A stretch of DNA of 64,000 bases from an uncultured Leptolyngbyaceae cyanobacterium (GTDB lineage: Bacteria; Cyanobacteriota; Cyanobacteriia; Leptolyngbyales; Leptolyngbyaceae). Below, piece by piece: positions 9,311-17,925 of this stretch (position 1 is the stretch's first letter; every line of letters begins with the position of its first letter). The notes beneath the pieces are model-generated. The model was not told where the DNA came from. It made no database searches and saw only the letters and a program-made list of their open reading frames with translations. The DNA is taken from assembly GCA_938023035.1 (NCBI GenBank), contig CALIDI010000031.1, forward strand, positions 29,859 through 93,858, read 5' to 3'. A program made the position numbers and the translations under genes.

Positions 9311-10396
9311 TTAAGGACAGATTGCTCTAAGCTGGCCTGCAGCACCTCCCCTGGAGCAAAGGTACGAGCGTGATACAGAGGCCCTATCAGCGCTGCGAGT
9401 GCCTGAATACATCAGGTAAACGCTGGCTTGAATACTATCATCGGCGGCCTGCTCAATCCATAAAGCTTGGTAGTTATCACTATTCCCAGCACGGTTATCA
9501 ATTAGAACTTCGATCCAAGGGCGTTCGTCACCGAGACTTTCAAGAATTTCGCCATCCACCCAGCCCGATGATTGAATTTTGCCTGCTTGTTTGGCCAGAC
9601 TTCGCACCATGCCGTAAACCCGACCATTGGCCTGGTTAGGGTTTTGGAACTCTTCCCACGGTGCAAACTCCAGATCGATAGAGCGCTCATCTGTCCAATG
9701 CTCGCCTTCTCCCATAAATTCGATTTCGGCACAACCAATGCCAATGCCGCAATCCTGTGGATTTTGACTAACATTCGATTGCGATCTCTGCACAGAGTCT
9801 GGCAAAAGTTCTGCAGCGACATTCATCACCGGCCTAAAAGTCATCTCAAAATGTTGGTGGGGAGAGCGATCAGCCAGGCTACGAGCAACATTTTCTTGAC
9901 CGTAGGATTCTACAAGCTCACGGTACAAGGCGGGTGAAAGGTTGTAGTGATCGACCTTGACTCGATAGCTCAAGCTGTTATTTCCCCCCGTATTTTCTGG
10001 ATATAGACGTAGGCGAATGCGCCAGGCCTCAGTTTTTGGAATCCCTGTAAGCCGAGCAGCATATTCCAATGGTCCCATTCCTTGAAAGTAACGCAACTCC
10101 AGCGGGCTGAGGTTATCTGCTCCACCGGGAGGAACGGGATTGAGCCTGACGGTGTTAGATGTGTTGGCTCCATTCCCCGTTGCGATCGCTGCTCCTCGTT
10201 GAACTAATGGCGGAGCCGTCGGTTTAACCCTAGGATTGGCATTGGTTCGTTGTTCTGGCTTCTGGCTCGAATGAGCTGAAGGCACGGTTTCAGCCGTCTG
10301 ATTAACACTGACTTGCTTACAGGCGTTCCCTAACAAAAACACACCGCCCATCAGCATCAGGAACTCTAAGTTTTGATAGCGCAACATTCGAGTCAT
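9311..10396 (-). CDS. Putative lipoprotein or exported protein of unknown function
   Basis: Translation from the ATG at 10396 gives 361 residues; the longer frame to 10468 adds an unlikely leader. The N-terminus has a hydrophobic stretch 'LEFLMLMGGVFLLGNAC', a possible though imperfect lipobox with Cys as the first mature residue. A Thr/Pro/Ala-rich linker (about residues 30-80) follows, then a soluble domain containing several cysteines, including 'DCGIGIGCAEIEF'. I do not recognise the family. It ends 28 bp from the AAA+ gene in convergent orientation. Confidence 0.5.
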   Translation of the reverse strand: MTRMLRYQNLEFLMLMGGVFLLGNACKQVSVNQTAETVPSAHSSQKPEQRTNANPRVKPTAPPLVQRGAAIATGNGANTSNTVRLNPVPPGGADNLSPLELRYFQGMGPLEYAARLTGIPKTEAWRIRLRLYPENTGGNNSLSYRVKVDHYNLSPALYRELVESYGQENVARSLADRSPHQHFEMTFRPVMNVAAELLPDSVQRSQSNVSQNPQDCGIGIGCAEIEFMGEGEHWTDERSIDLEFAPWEEFQNPNQANGRVYGMVRSLAKQAGKIQSSGWVDGEILESLGDERPWIEVLIDNRAGNSDNYQALWIEQAADDSIQASVYLMYSGTRSADRASVSRSYLCSRGGAAGQLRAICP

Positions 10397-10814
10397 GGTC
10401 GTTTGCTCTAGAAGACACTGTCCAAATCGAACGAACAAAGCCCAGACCAAAACCTTGCATCTTTCCACAGTTGGAACGCACGCTGGCTCTGAACAGAGCT
10501 GAATCTGTCAACTTTGTTTTTAATCGGCTTTTCCTAACTTGCTCCGTTGAGCCAAAACAAAGTCACCCCATAGAGGCAAATGCGCCCAATCGCACCATAT
10601 GTTTCGTTGGAGGAAAAAAGCTGGCCTTCACAAGCCTTCTATAGGAATCAACAGAAGCGTTGCCTTATCCGGATTGTTTGCAACAGGAAACCCTCTCAGG
10701 CTGTTCGAGAAAGCTAAAAACAAAGCTGAGCAGTCAAACAGACTACCCAGCAAATGCTTGCCATCATTACAAAGACTGAATCAGAAATGATTCTAAGCCT
10801 AAACAGAAAATTGG
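10397..10814. other. Intergenic region between rpmA and the lipoprotein gene
   Basis: This 418-bp stretch contains a short hairpin, GAATCA-GAAA-TGATTC, at 10778-10793, 22 nt after the rpmA stop on the minus strand, which may help end rplU-rpmA transcripts. A 63-codon plus-strand frame at 10599-10790 has no family resemblance. Nothing else is evident. Confidence 0.4.
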
Positions 10815-11078
10815 CTATTCAGCCGCTACCGGATAAACGCTAACCTTCTTACGCGACTTTCCATAGCGTTCAAAGGTAACGACACCATTGACTAAGGCAA
10901 ATAAAGTATCATCACTCCCACGACCAACGTTTTCACCAGCGTGAATCTTTGTGCCGCGTTGACGAATTAAAATGTTACCCGCCTGAACGACCTGGCCACC
11001 GTAGCGCTTCACTCCTAAACGCTTTGCATTAGAGTCGCGTCCATTGCGAGTACTGCCTGTTCCTTTCTTATGAGCCAT
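10815..11078 (-). CDS. rpmA: Large ribosomal subunit protein bL27
   Basis: This 87-residue protein begins '[20 protein letters not shown]' and has the conserved '[21 protein letters not shown]' core; its N-terminal tail reaches the peptidyl-transferase centre. The correct start is the ATG at 11078, since the frame continues upstream to 11153 without homology. It lies 77 bp downstream of rplU on the same strand, the usual L21-L27 operon. Confidence 0.97.
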   Translation of the reverse strand: MAHKKGTGSTRNGRDSNAKRLGVKRYGGQVVQAGNILIRQRGTKIHAGENVGRGSDDTLFALVNGVVTFERYGKSRKKVSVYPVAAE

Positions 11079-11155
11079 GTCTGACCTCTCTAGCTTTTTT
11101 CCTAAACAGTAAAACCACCTGATAGCCAGTGTAACCAACTTGTGTGGTTGCAATC

Positions 11156-11596
11156 CTATTCCTCTACAGCGCCCGCTTCTACAGTGACGTCTTCCACGAT
11201 AGGTTCGATTACAACGTCGGGCTTTGGCTGAGACTCTATAACCTTTTCCTCAACCGGTGCTGCGCCAATCGTTGTGCTGCCAATCGTAATGCTATTGATC
11301 ATCAAGCGAGTTAGTTCTTGACGGTGCCCCTTCTTGCGGCGAGTCTTTTTCTTGGGCTTCATCTTGTAGACAATGACTTTAGGCCCGCGTAAGTGCCTCA
11401 GAACCGTTCCTTCTACCCTTGCTCCACCAACCAAAGGCTGCCCAACGCTAATTTCCCCTTCATTATGAACAAAAAGTACCTTGTCAATCGTGATTGTGGT
11501 GGCTTCATCAGCCGCAATTCGATTGACATCATAGAATCTACCTGGTTCGACTCGCAGTTGCTTGCCACCCGTTTCAATAATTGCGTAGGACGTCAT
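11156..11596 (-). CDS. rplU: Large ribosomal subunit protein bL21
   Basis: The 146-residue protein starts '[19 protein letters not shown]' and contains '[21 protein letters not shown]', the rRNA-binding basic segment of L21. Bacterial L21 is about 103 residues; here an acidic C-terminal tail of about 35 residues (rich in Val, Glu and Pro) is added. It is the first gene of the rplU-rpmA operon, and bL21 binds 23S rRNA early in 50S assembly. Confidence 0.96.
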   Translation of the reverse strand: MTSYAIIETGGKQLRVEPGRFYDVNRIAADEATTITIDKVLFVHNEGEISVGQPLVGGARVEGTVLRHLRGPKVIVYKMKPKKKTRRKKGHRQELTRLMINSITIGSTTIGAAPVEEKVIESQPKPDVVIEPIVEDVTVEAGAVEE

Positions 11597-11768
11597 GACT
11601 GTTACCTCAAGTGCCGTACAGGTAGCTCTAAAGCCCGCTCTTTACGGAGCTTAGCATGCTTTGGCTAATAACCTGATCCGAGCTGTATAAATTGCCGATC
11701 TCCCATTTTGCATGCCTGGCGCTTGAGTGTCAACCCGTGTATCAAGTTATCAAGCTTTTTAAGGAGTC

Positions 11769-12311
11769 TTAGTCTCCATAGCGGACAAGTTCTAAAGATA
11801 GCGATCGCTGAAATTCAGCTACTTCATCTCGATGAGCTTTTAAATGCACTAAATTTTGAAGTGCAGCACCGGGCTGTGGGTCTACTTCTACTTTCAGGAA
11901 GACCTGTTCAATTCGTCCTGCGCCTTGCCAATAGAACCAACCAGCTAGGGGAGCCAGTAGTCCCAGCCCAAACCAAAAGGGCGTTACGTCTGGCAAGAGT
12001 GTCAGCAGCACCAAGGAAAGACATAGGGTACCAACCCCTGCCATCAAAGATAGAAAAATGGCAAGGAAAACACTCGGACGCACAAACCCCTCAAAGCAGA
12101 CTTGCTCCTGATTGGGGTCGATCGCCACCAAACGATAGGCGCGCTGCTCAAAGTAGCGTTGAATCGCCGCTAAAAGCTCTGCTTGCGTTTGCTCCGACCG
12201 AAATAAAACGATTTCAGTGCGGTCTTTCACAGAAGCCCGGATAAAGAAAAATAACCCTACTAGCATGAGTAAGGTCAGAAAAAAGGTCGATATCAAAACA
12301 GAAAATTCCAT
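11769..12311 (-). CDS. CCB2/CCB4-like cytochrome b6f heme-attachment factor (PF11152 family)
   Basis: The 180-residue protein has an N-terminal membrane helix followed by 'FFIRASVKDRTE', a signature I associate with the CCB2/CCB4 family, and a second hydrophobic pair at about 85-130. In plants CCB proteins attach heme ci covalently to cytochrome b6. The cyanobacterial counterpart is inferred to do the same in thylakoids. A long inverted repeat (12318-12403) ends 6 nt before the start codon and may influence translation. PadR lies upstream on the same strand. Confidence 0.65.
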   Translation of the reverse strand: MEFSVLISTFFLTLLMLVGLFFFIRASVKDRTEIVLFRSEQTQAELLAAIQRYFEQRAYRLVAIDPNQEQVCFEGFVRPSVFLAIFLSLMAGVGTLCLSLVLLTLLPDVTPFWFGLGLLAPLAGWFYWQGAGRIEQVFLKVEVDPQPGAALQNLVHLKAHRDEVAEFQRSLSLELVRYGD

Positions 12312-12317
12312 AATTCA

Positions 12318-12403
12318 AAGCCTACGCTATGGAACCCAGATCTTGTCTAACATGAGGCTAAACCTGCATGGAGAAAGATGCCATCGTGAATCAGCGTAGG
12401 CTT
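12318..12403 (-). promoter_or_regulatory. Long inverted repeat in the 5' leader of the CCB-like gene
   Basis: AAGCCTACGCT (12318-12328) and AGCGTAGGCTT (12393-12403) form a perfect 11-bp stem. Smaller inner pairings are possible (GCAT/ATGC and ATGG/CCAT). On the minus strand the 3' arm, containing TAGG, ends a few bases before the ATG at 12311, so the stem could mask the ribosome binding site. There is no U-tract, so it is not a typical terminator of the upstream padR gene. Confidence 0.5.
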
Positions 12404-12450
12404 CCAGTTGCTTTAAGTGCAACCCATCTTGCAAAAGTCGAAGTGATACG

Positions 12451-12834
12451 TCAAGTCGTACTTATGGCATAAGCCGGCTGAGAAGCTACTGAAGGCTGGC
12501 GGCTCACGTAGTTGTGCCAGAGGCGGGTTAGCTCCTGAGATTTTTGTAATGCCTCTGAACGAATTTGGTACATTCTTCGGGGCCTGCCGCGACCCTCTAC
12601 CTTCTTCCAGTACCCCGTGATGACACCTTCATCTTCTAAGAACTTAAGGGCACTGTACAACACCGTATCTGACAGGCGATAGGTCGGATATTCGGTTTCT
12701 AAAAGACTGATTAACTCGGTGCCGTAGGAATCGCCTCGAGCCAATACAGAGAGAACGTAGCACACCGCCAGTTCCTTGTTTAGGTAAAATGGCGGGGGAG
12801 CGTTGAAGAACTGATAGATATCCTCAAATTTCAT
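12451..12834 (-). CDS. PadR-family transcriptional regulator
   Basis: The 127-residue protein from the ATG at 12834 begins 'MKFEDIYQFF' and has a winged-helix PadR domain: 'ELAVCYVLSVLARGDSYGTELI' then 'RLSDTVLYSALKFLEDEGVI' and 'GRGRPRRMYQI' (wing). The GTG at 12888 is rejected because its GAGGAG abuts the start. PadR proteins are dimeric repressors; the cyanobacterial clock protein Pex is a relative, but identity with Pex is not claimed. The target is unknown, possibly its own AT-rich promoter. Confidence 0.85.
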   Translation of the reverse strand: MKFEDIYQFFNAPPPFYLNKELAVCYVLSVLARGDSYGTELISLLETEYPTYRLSDTVLYSALKFLEDEGVITGYWKKVEGRGRPRRMYQIRSEALQKSQELTRLWHNYVSRQPSVASQPAYAISTT

Positions 12835-13346
12835 CTTTCCATCCAGCGATTTATTCAGTACAACTTCAGTAGCCGACTTGGCGAGCACCTCCTCGACTGC
12901 TTTCCTCTAGCTTAGTCATTAAAGTAACGCTCAGCATCATCCTGTAGCGTTATTTTTCTCAGACTACAAAAATACGAAAAACTGACCATCATCTGTATCC
13001 GCCCTTTGGCAGATTTAGTCTGATGATCGAATCTCTTGGTTTCGTAAGAGTTTCGTTCTGAGGAAAAAGCACTTGATTGGGCAGTCATAGAGTACATTCC
13101 AAACAATAATAAACAATATTTTCTCTAAAAGGGTCTATGTAAAAAAAACGCTATGACTTCAGTGAAATTGCTAAGTCGGGGAAATGAGAAATTTGGTGAG
13201 GTCTTGGCTCAGAATAACCACTCTTTGAGACCAGGGTAGAGGGTCTATGCCAGTTTTGCAAACGGGTGAAGGCTAGAGAAAACGGCTACCTCGTCTAGCC
13301 TTCACTCATTCTACGATGCGTCAAAGCTGCATGAAACGCGGCCCCA
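12835..13346. other. AT-rich intergenic region upstream of padR
   Basis: This 510-bp stretch includes a very AT-rich part around 13100-13150 that probably carries the padR promoter. A 64-codon minus-strand frame (12912-13106) shows no family features. No repeat or RNA is recognised. Confidence 0.4.
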
Positions 13347-14195
13347 TTAGCGTGGCGAGGGTTCTAGGATCCGATTAGAATTGATCCATCCTTCCTGGCC
13401 CCGCGAGCTGCGAATGAGATACCAGGTAATGCGACTACTGCTTTCGTAGTAGGTGCGCAAAACAGTGACTGACTCATTCCGAGACACGCGCTCAACGTCC
13501 CGCTTGTTGCTGCGGTTAGGGCGATTCACAATGGTGGTGTCATCCGAGCCAATAACTGCCCGATAGGGGCGCACAGCGTCACCCCAATAGGTTTCCACAT
13601 CGCTATCTTGGTCAAAGTCGTCATCCTCATCCTGCCATTGATCATCAACTCGATCTGCGTTAATCCAACCGCGTTGACGGCGCGATCCTTCGATTAAATA
13701 CCACGTGATCCGACGGCTGCTCTTATAATAAGTGCGATAGACGGTGAGGCTCTCGTTGCGGCGTACCTCGCCAATATCGCGCTTATTGCGGTGATCAGGG
13801 CGGTTGACGATGGTTGTATCGTCTGAAGTAATCCTTGCCCGATAGGGGCGGACAGGATCACCCCAGTTGGTTTCAAGATTTCCTGCGATATTTCCACTGC
13901 CGGAGTTTTGGGTAATCCGAAACTCGGTAACCCGCCCGCGCCGATCTACAATGCAATAGCCGGTAGCATTGTGTATGCGGTTAATGCGCCAGTATACAAA
14001 GGCTCTCCCGAAACTACTAGAGTCTCGCTCAAAGACTTGAATGGCTGAGTAGGGAATGCCTTGAAACTCTCTGCGAGAGGCAACATAGTCGCGGCAGGCT
14101 CGCAGTTAACCGACAGATTGGGCGATCGCGGCGTTGAGCGGTGCCAATGTTGCTACCGTTGTAATGGCCAGACTAATAATGGTGACTGGTTTCAT
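13347..14195 (-). pseudogene. Secreted SH3b-repeat protein interrupted by an in-frame stop
   Basis: An ATG at 14195 opens a clear signal peptide (Lys then a hydrophobic core, 'APLNAAIAQ' cleavage region) that ends at a TAA (14106-14108, codon 30). The same frame then continues without interruption for 252 codons to the stop at 13347. The downstream part has a cysteine-containing N-domain ('LRACRDYVASRREF') and two very similar SH3b modules sharing 'WGD-VRPYRA' and 'GWIN', at about 13653-13872 and 13365-13595. SH3b domains usually bind cell-wall peptides. No good start codon exists between the stop and 13598. It is either a recent pseudogene, a readthrough gene, or a sequencing error. Confidence 0.75.
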
Positions 14196-15182
14196 CGGTA
14201 TTTTCAGTTGCCTCAGGGGATAAAAAGTTCAAGTAAAATTACTCAGTCGCCACGTGTAAACCGAGTTCATTGCCCTGCTAGTCGCTATTGCCAGGAAACT
14301 AAGAACGGGATGGAGCCTGAATCAAATACTTCTATCTTACGGCTTAATTATTGGGAATGGGTCTCCCGGTGACTGAGAACAGGATGGATCTCAAATCAAT
14401 CAAACGTTGAGGGGAATTCCGCCGTTGGCTGAAGAACTTGAATGCCCTGTCTCCGAAGATGCTCTATTCAAATAGTCATGCCAGCAACGCTGATGGTGAC
14501 CTTCAATTTGGCGAATTCTGAACAAAGGAGGATTTTAATGGAGGAAAGTTTTCTCCTATTGCTACAGAATTTAGTGATGTTCTGAGACTTCTGCCTGTTC
14601 CCATGGTGGTAAAGAAAGTGTCACCCCTGCTCTTATCATGGAGCGCGGAGCGTCCTGGGCTAACTTACCTGGGCTAACTTAATGGGTGTTGCGTATCTAA
14701 ACGTAGATTTCTGGTACAGAAACTGTTCCAGAGTAATGGGCGATCGCCAGCTTGCTAAGTCTTTTGAGAGGTAATGGGATGTGAAGGCGCCGCCCCTAGC
14801 CAAGGGGGCTAACCCTGCACCCTGTCCAATCAAACAGCGATGGCAATCATCACGAATGTCAGTGGTCAAAGACGAGGCGAGCTTGGCAAAAATCAGCCGC
14901 TTGTTTAGAGTGCCTCAACCGTAGACGCACTGAGAACTTTTACGGTGCGCTTTGGTCTTTTGCCTTCCCTGTAGCAAGACGGATGCAGAGATAAAGGGAA
15001 GAACTAGGGTTGGTTGTCAGTGCTCTAGTGCTGCCGACAAGCCTAAAGTATCCCCTTTAACATTCATCCCCTTTAAAATTCGATATTTGACATTTGACGA
15101 AAAACCATCAAGCACGCTTGTCATGCATCTGCCAAAAAACAGCGTCTTCTCCAACTTTCTTTCCAGACTGTTGCTGAGAAAG
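14196..15182. other. Long intergenic region before the tRNA pair
   Basis: Nearly 1 kb without a convincing gene. It contains a mini-ORF of 15 codons at 14538-14585 with a perfect AAAGGAGG six bases upstream, a short tandem duplication (GGGCTAACTTA) near 14656-14682, and minus- and plus-strand frames of 69-103 codons that look random. It could hold an unrecognised small RNA or a decayed gene. Confidence 0.4.
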
Positions 15183-15254
15183 AGCCCGTGACGAGGATTG
15201 AACTCGTGACCTCACCCTTACCAAGGGTGTGCTCTACCACTGAGCCACACGGGC
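15183..15254 (-). tRNA. tRNA-Thr (GGU)
   Basis: The minus-strand sequence folds into a standard 72-nt cloverleaf with acceptor GCCCGTG/CACGGGC, anticodon loop TTGGTAA giving GGU, and a T-loop with GTTCAAT. No CCA is encoded. It is followed on the same strand (upstream in coordinates) by tRNA-Tyr, so the two are probably co-transcribed. Confidence 0.95.
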
Positions 15255-15265
15255 AAAATCTTGGA

Positions 15266-15347
15266 TGGGCCGGGCTGGATTTGAACCAGCGTAGGCATAG
15301 CCAGCGGATTTACAGTCCGCCCCCATTAACCACTCGGGCACCGACCC
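15266..15347 (-). tRNA. tRNA-Tyr (GUA)
   Basis: This is an 82-nt class II tRNA on the minus strand with acceptor GGGTCGG/CCGGCCC, anticodon loop CTGTAAA giving GUA, a long variable arm and a T-loop GTTCAAAT. It lies 11 bp from tRNA-Thr, a common Tyr-Thr pair in cyanobacteria. Confidence 0.95.
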
Positions 15348-15550
15348 ATTCATTCCATGGATAATGATGTTAACACAAGGATAGGATAAGAATACAAATG
15401 CTGGGCAAAAATCTTCTGGTTTAGTGAGATTATGCCATTCCTGCTGCCCAAACACTCCTGGGCGATCGCTCAGATCTCTGGATTAGCTGTGATAAAATTA
15501 GAAACTGCGGCTTTTCAAAACTATTCAGTTACTAGGAACATAATCGACCC

Positions 15551-15820
15551 ATGGCTCTGCTGCAACAGCGCAAACAAGAACTAATTTCGGAATACCAGAT
15601 TCACGAGACGGATACAGGATCTGCCGATTTGCAGGTAGCAATGCTTTCTGAGCGAATTAATCGCCTCAGCTTACATCTGAGAAGCAATAAGAAAGATCAT
15701 GCCTCTCGGATGGGCTTGATGAAAATGATCGGAACTCGCAAGCGCCTCCTTAGCTACATTCAAAAGCAAGATGAGAAGCGCTACCGAGCCTTAATTGCCA
15801 AATTAGGCATTCGCGGATAG
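15551..15820 (+). CDS. rpsO: Small ribosomal subunit protein uS15
   Basis: The 89-residue protein has the S15 signature 'ETDTGSADLQVAMLSERINRLSLHLRSNKKDHASR'. It binds the central domain of 16S rRNA. It starts at the ATG at 15551 and is followed after 12 bp by the PAM68-like gene, the usual cyanobacterial pairing. Confidence 0.97.
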   Translation: MALLQQRKQELISEYQIHETDTGSADLQVAMLSERINRLSLHLRSNKKDHASRMGLMKMIGTRKRLLSYIQKQDEKRYRALIAKLGIRG

Positions 15821-15832
15821 GAACGTTGGGCT

Positions 15833-16354
15833 ATGTCCTCTAACGCCAAGAACCCGTCTGGTAATGACGCACCTAAAGAGGTGACTTCGTCAGAACGCTT
15901 GCCCTTCGAGCCAGCTTCTACCAAGAAGAAAAGCGGTAAGAAGCCTGTTTCAACATCGGTTAAGACCGCCGTATCTGCTCCGTCCTCTCCAAGAGCTACT
16001 CCTAAAGGGGCTGTGCCGGAAGTGGTGAGCCGCCGCATGGTGCGTCGCATGGCAGCCTTTTCGGGTATTCCTAGCCTCTTTGGGATGTTGACCTTTGTGG
16101 TGAGCTACCTAATTGTTTCAAATCATCTCTTTAAGTTGCCGAACACCGCTGTTTTGTTGGTGAGTTTAGGGTTTTTTGGTTTAGGAGTTTTGGGGTTGAG
16201 CTACGGGGTGTTTTCTGCCTCTTGGGAAGAGTCGCGCGAAGGCACTTGGCTAGGTTGGGGTGAATTTAAACTCAACATTGGGCGCACTATAACTTCTTGG
16301 CAAGAAGCCCGTCAGCAGGCCCGTGTTCCGATGTCTAACAGAAATGAGGAATAA
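15833..16354 (+). CDS. PAM68-like photosystem II assembly protein
   Basis: The 173-residue protein has a basic, disordered N-terminus (about residues 1-65), then two membrane helices (about 75-95 and 103-123), and a conserved 'SASWEESREGTWLGWGEFKLN' tail. This matches PAM68/DUF3464. In plants and Synechocystis (Sll0933) it assists early photosystem II assembly, namely maturation of the reaction centre and CP43/CP47 modules in the thylakoid. Its coupling to rpsO fits the known arrangement. Confidence 0.88.
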   Translation: MSSNAKNPSGNDAPKEVTSSERLPFEPASTKKKSGKKPVSTSVKTAVSAPSSPRATPKGAVPEVVSRRMVRRMAAFSGIPSLFGMLTFVVSYLIVSNHLFKLPNTAVLLVSLGFFGLGVLGLSYGVFSASWEESREGTWLGWGEFKLNIGRTITSWQEARQQARVPMSNRNEE

Positions 16355-16355
16355 T

Positions 16356-16402
16356 TGAAGGAGTTGCTTTCAGCGTGACTTGTACTAATTCCTTCAGTTT
16401 TT
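16356..16402 (+). terminator. Probable intrinsic terminator after rpsO-PAM68
   Basis: A 7-bp stem, TGAAGGA (16356-16362) and TCCTTCA (16390-16396), with a long loop is followed by GTTTTT. It begins immediately after the PAM68-like stop codon. Confidence 0.5.
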
Positions 16403-16636
16403 CAGTTCAGGGCGATTTGGCTAATTTTTAGTTCCTCTTTCTAAGGCATTTGGTTTGGCTTGGTAGAGGGTTTCAATTCTTTAAAAAGTTGGCTTGATGT
16501 GATTTCTTGTGATGACTAATGGTTGTGGCCTGGTGTTTTTCTTGGAATTAATGCCCTATCTGTCATGGATCACCTTAATAAAACCGCCTAACCCAGTAAC
16601 CGATTAAACTCACTCTAAGCGACAGGAACAGATGAC

Positions 16637-17698
16637 ATGATTGTTGTGATGAAGGTCGGCTCCCCGGAGCCAGAAATTGCACGGATTTGTGAAGACTTGG
16701 CGGGCTGGGGGCTAAACCCAGAGAAAATTGTTGGAAAGCATAAAGTTGTCATAGGGTTAGTAGGTGAAACAGCGGCCCTTGATCCCCTCCAGATTCAGGA
16801 AATTAGCCCCTGGATAGAGGAGGTGCTGCGGGTTGAAAAACCTTATAAGCGGGCCAGTCGTGAGTATCGTCACGGTGAGCCGAGTGATGTTGTGGTGCAA
16901 ACCCCCAATGGCCCTGTTCACTTCGGTGAACAGCAGCCAATTTCAGTGGTGGCAGGGCCATGCTCGGTTGAGAACGAGTCGATGATTATCGAGACGGCAA
17001 AACGGGTTAAGGCCGCAGGTGCGCAGTTTCTCCGGGGTGGAGCCTTCAAACCCCGGACTTCGCCCTATGCCTTTCAAGGTCATGGGGAAAGTGCGCTGGC
17101 TCTGCTCCAGGCAGCTAAGGATGCAACTGGTTTGGGCATTATTACAGAACTGATGGATGCAGCGGATTTGGATGCTCTAGCTGAGGTGGCTGATGTGATC
17201 CAAATTGGGGCGCGGAATATGCAAAATTTCTCTTTGCTGAAGCGGGTTGGCGCTCAGGGTAAGCCAATTTTGCTGAAGCGGGGAATGGCTGCAACGATTG
17301 AAGATTGGTTGATGGCAGCAGAGTATATCCTGGCAGCAGGTAACCCAAACGTGATTCTCTGTGAACGAGGGATTCGTACGTTTGACAGTAAATACACTCG
17401 CAATACGCTGGATTTATCTTGTATTCCAGTGTTGCGAGCGTTGACTCATCTTCCAATCATGATCGATCCTAGCCATGGTACAGGCCGCTGGGAGTATGTT
17501 CCGGCAATGGCACGAGCGGCGATCGCAGCAGGTGCTGATTCCCTTATGATTGAAGTGCATCCTAACCCAGCCAAAGCGCTTTCTGATGGGCCTCAGTCAC
17601 TGACGCCAGAGCGTTTCGATCTGTTGATGCAGGAGCTCGCTGTGTTTGGCCAGGCGACAGGCCGTTGGTTACCCCAAGTTGAGATGGCAGTGGTTTAA
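16637..17698 (+). CDS. aroF: 3-deoxy-7-phosphoheptulonate (DAHP) synthase
   Basis: The 353-residue protein is a type I-beta (AroQ-unlike, AroA-alpha-like) DAHP synthase with an N-terminal regulatory ferredoxin-like domain (about 1-70, 'MIVVMKVGSPEPEI'). A TIM barrel follows, with 'VAGPCSVENESM', 'GGAFKPRTSPYAFQG', 'IIDPSHGTGRWEY'-like metal and substrate motifs. It condenses phosphoenolpyruvate with erythrose 4-phosphate, the first shikimate step. It is probably feedback-regulated through the N-terminal domain. An inverted repeat follows it at 17725-17766. Confidence 0.93.
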   Translation: MIVVMKVGSPEPEIARICEDLAGWGLNPEKIVGKHKVVIGLVGETAALDPLQIQEISPWIEEVLRVEKPYKRASREYRHGEPSDVVVQTPNGPVHFGEQQPISVVAGPCSVENESMIIETAKRVKAAGAQFLRGGAFKPRTSPYAFQGHGESALALLQAAKDATGLGIITELMDAADLDALAEVADVIQIGARNMQNFSLLKRVGAQGKPILLKRGMAATIEDWLMAAEYILAAGNPNVILCERGIRTFDSKYTRNTLDLSCIPVLRALTHLPIMIDPSHGTGRWEYVPAMARAAIAAGADSLMIEVHPNPAKALSDGPQSLTPERFDLLMQELAVFGQATGRWLPQVEMAVV

Positions 17699-17724
17699 AT
17701 TTGTTCTGTAGTGGGAGCATCGAT

Positions 17725-17766
17725 AAATGGAAAGGTGCCTATGTTGATGGTGTTGCCTTTCCATTT
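17725..17766 (+). repeat. Perfect 11-bp inverted repeat downstream of aroF
   Basis: AAATGGAAAGG (17725-17735) and CCTTTCCATTT (17756-17766) can form an 11-bp stem with a 20-nt loop, starting 27 nt after the aroF stop. No U-run follows, so termination by the intrinsic mechanism is doubtful. The stem contains the AAAGG site and the loop contains the ATG of the small reading frame at 17741. Confidence 0.6.
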
Positions 17767-17884
17767 GCACTTGTTCTGCTCTATTGCATTGGTTGTGGGA
17801 CTGACGGTCGCATTATTGTGGCTTGTCAATTACTTTGATTTCTTCCTAGCAAAATTGGCTGAGTTACTTGCTTATGTCCGTTAA
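17741..17884 (+). CDS. Possible 47-residue membrane peptide
   Basis: This small frame from an ATG with AAAGG 7 nt upstream encodes 47 residues that are almost one long hydrophobic helix ('IALVVGLTVALLWLVNYFDFFLA'). It sits between aroF and the LOG gene, and its start lies in the loop of an 11-bp hairpin. No family is recognised. It may be a genuine small membrane protein or chance. Confidence 0.35.
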   Translation: MLMVLPFHLHLFCSIALVVGLTVALLWLVNYFDFFLAKLAELLAYVR

Positions 17885-17925
17885 ATTCTGTAAAAGTGAA
17901 GCGAGGTTCACTAACGCGATATAAC

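Noticed and set aside
12912..13106. 64-codon minus-strand frame upstream of padR
   Set aside because: It lies in the probable promoter region and has no conserved features.
14660..14869. 69-codon minus-strand frame in the gene-poor region
   Set aside because: Composition looks random, no ribosome binding site, and no family resemblance.
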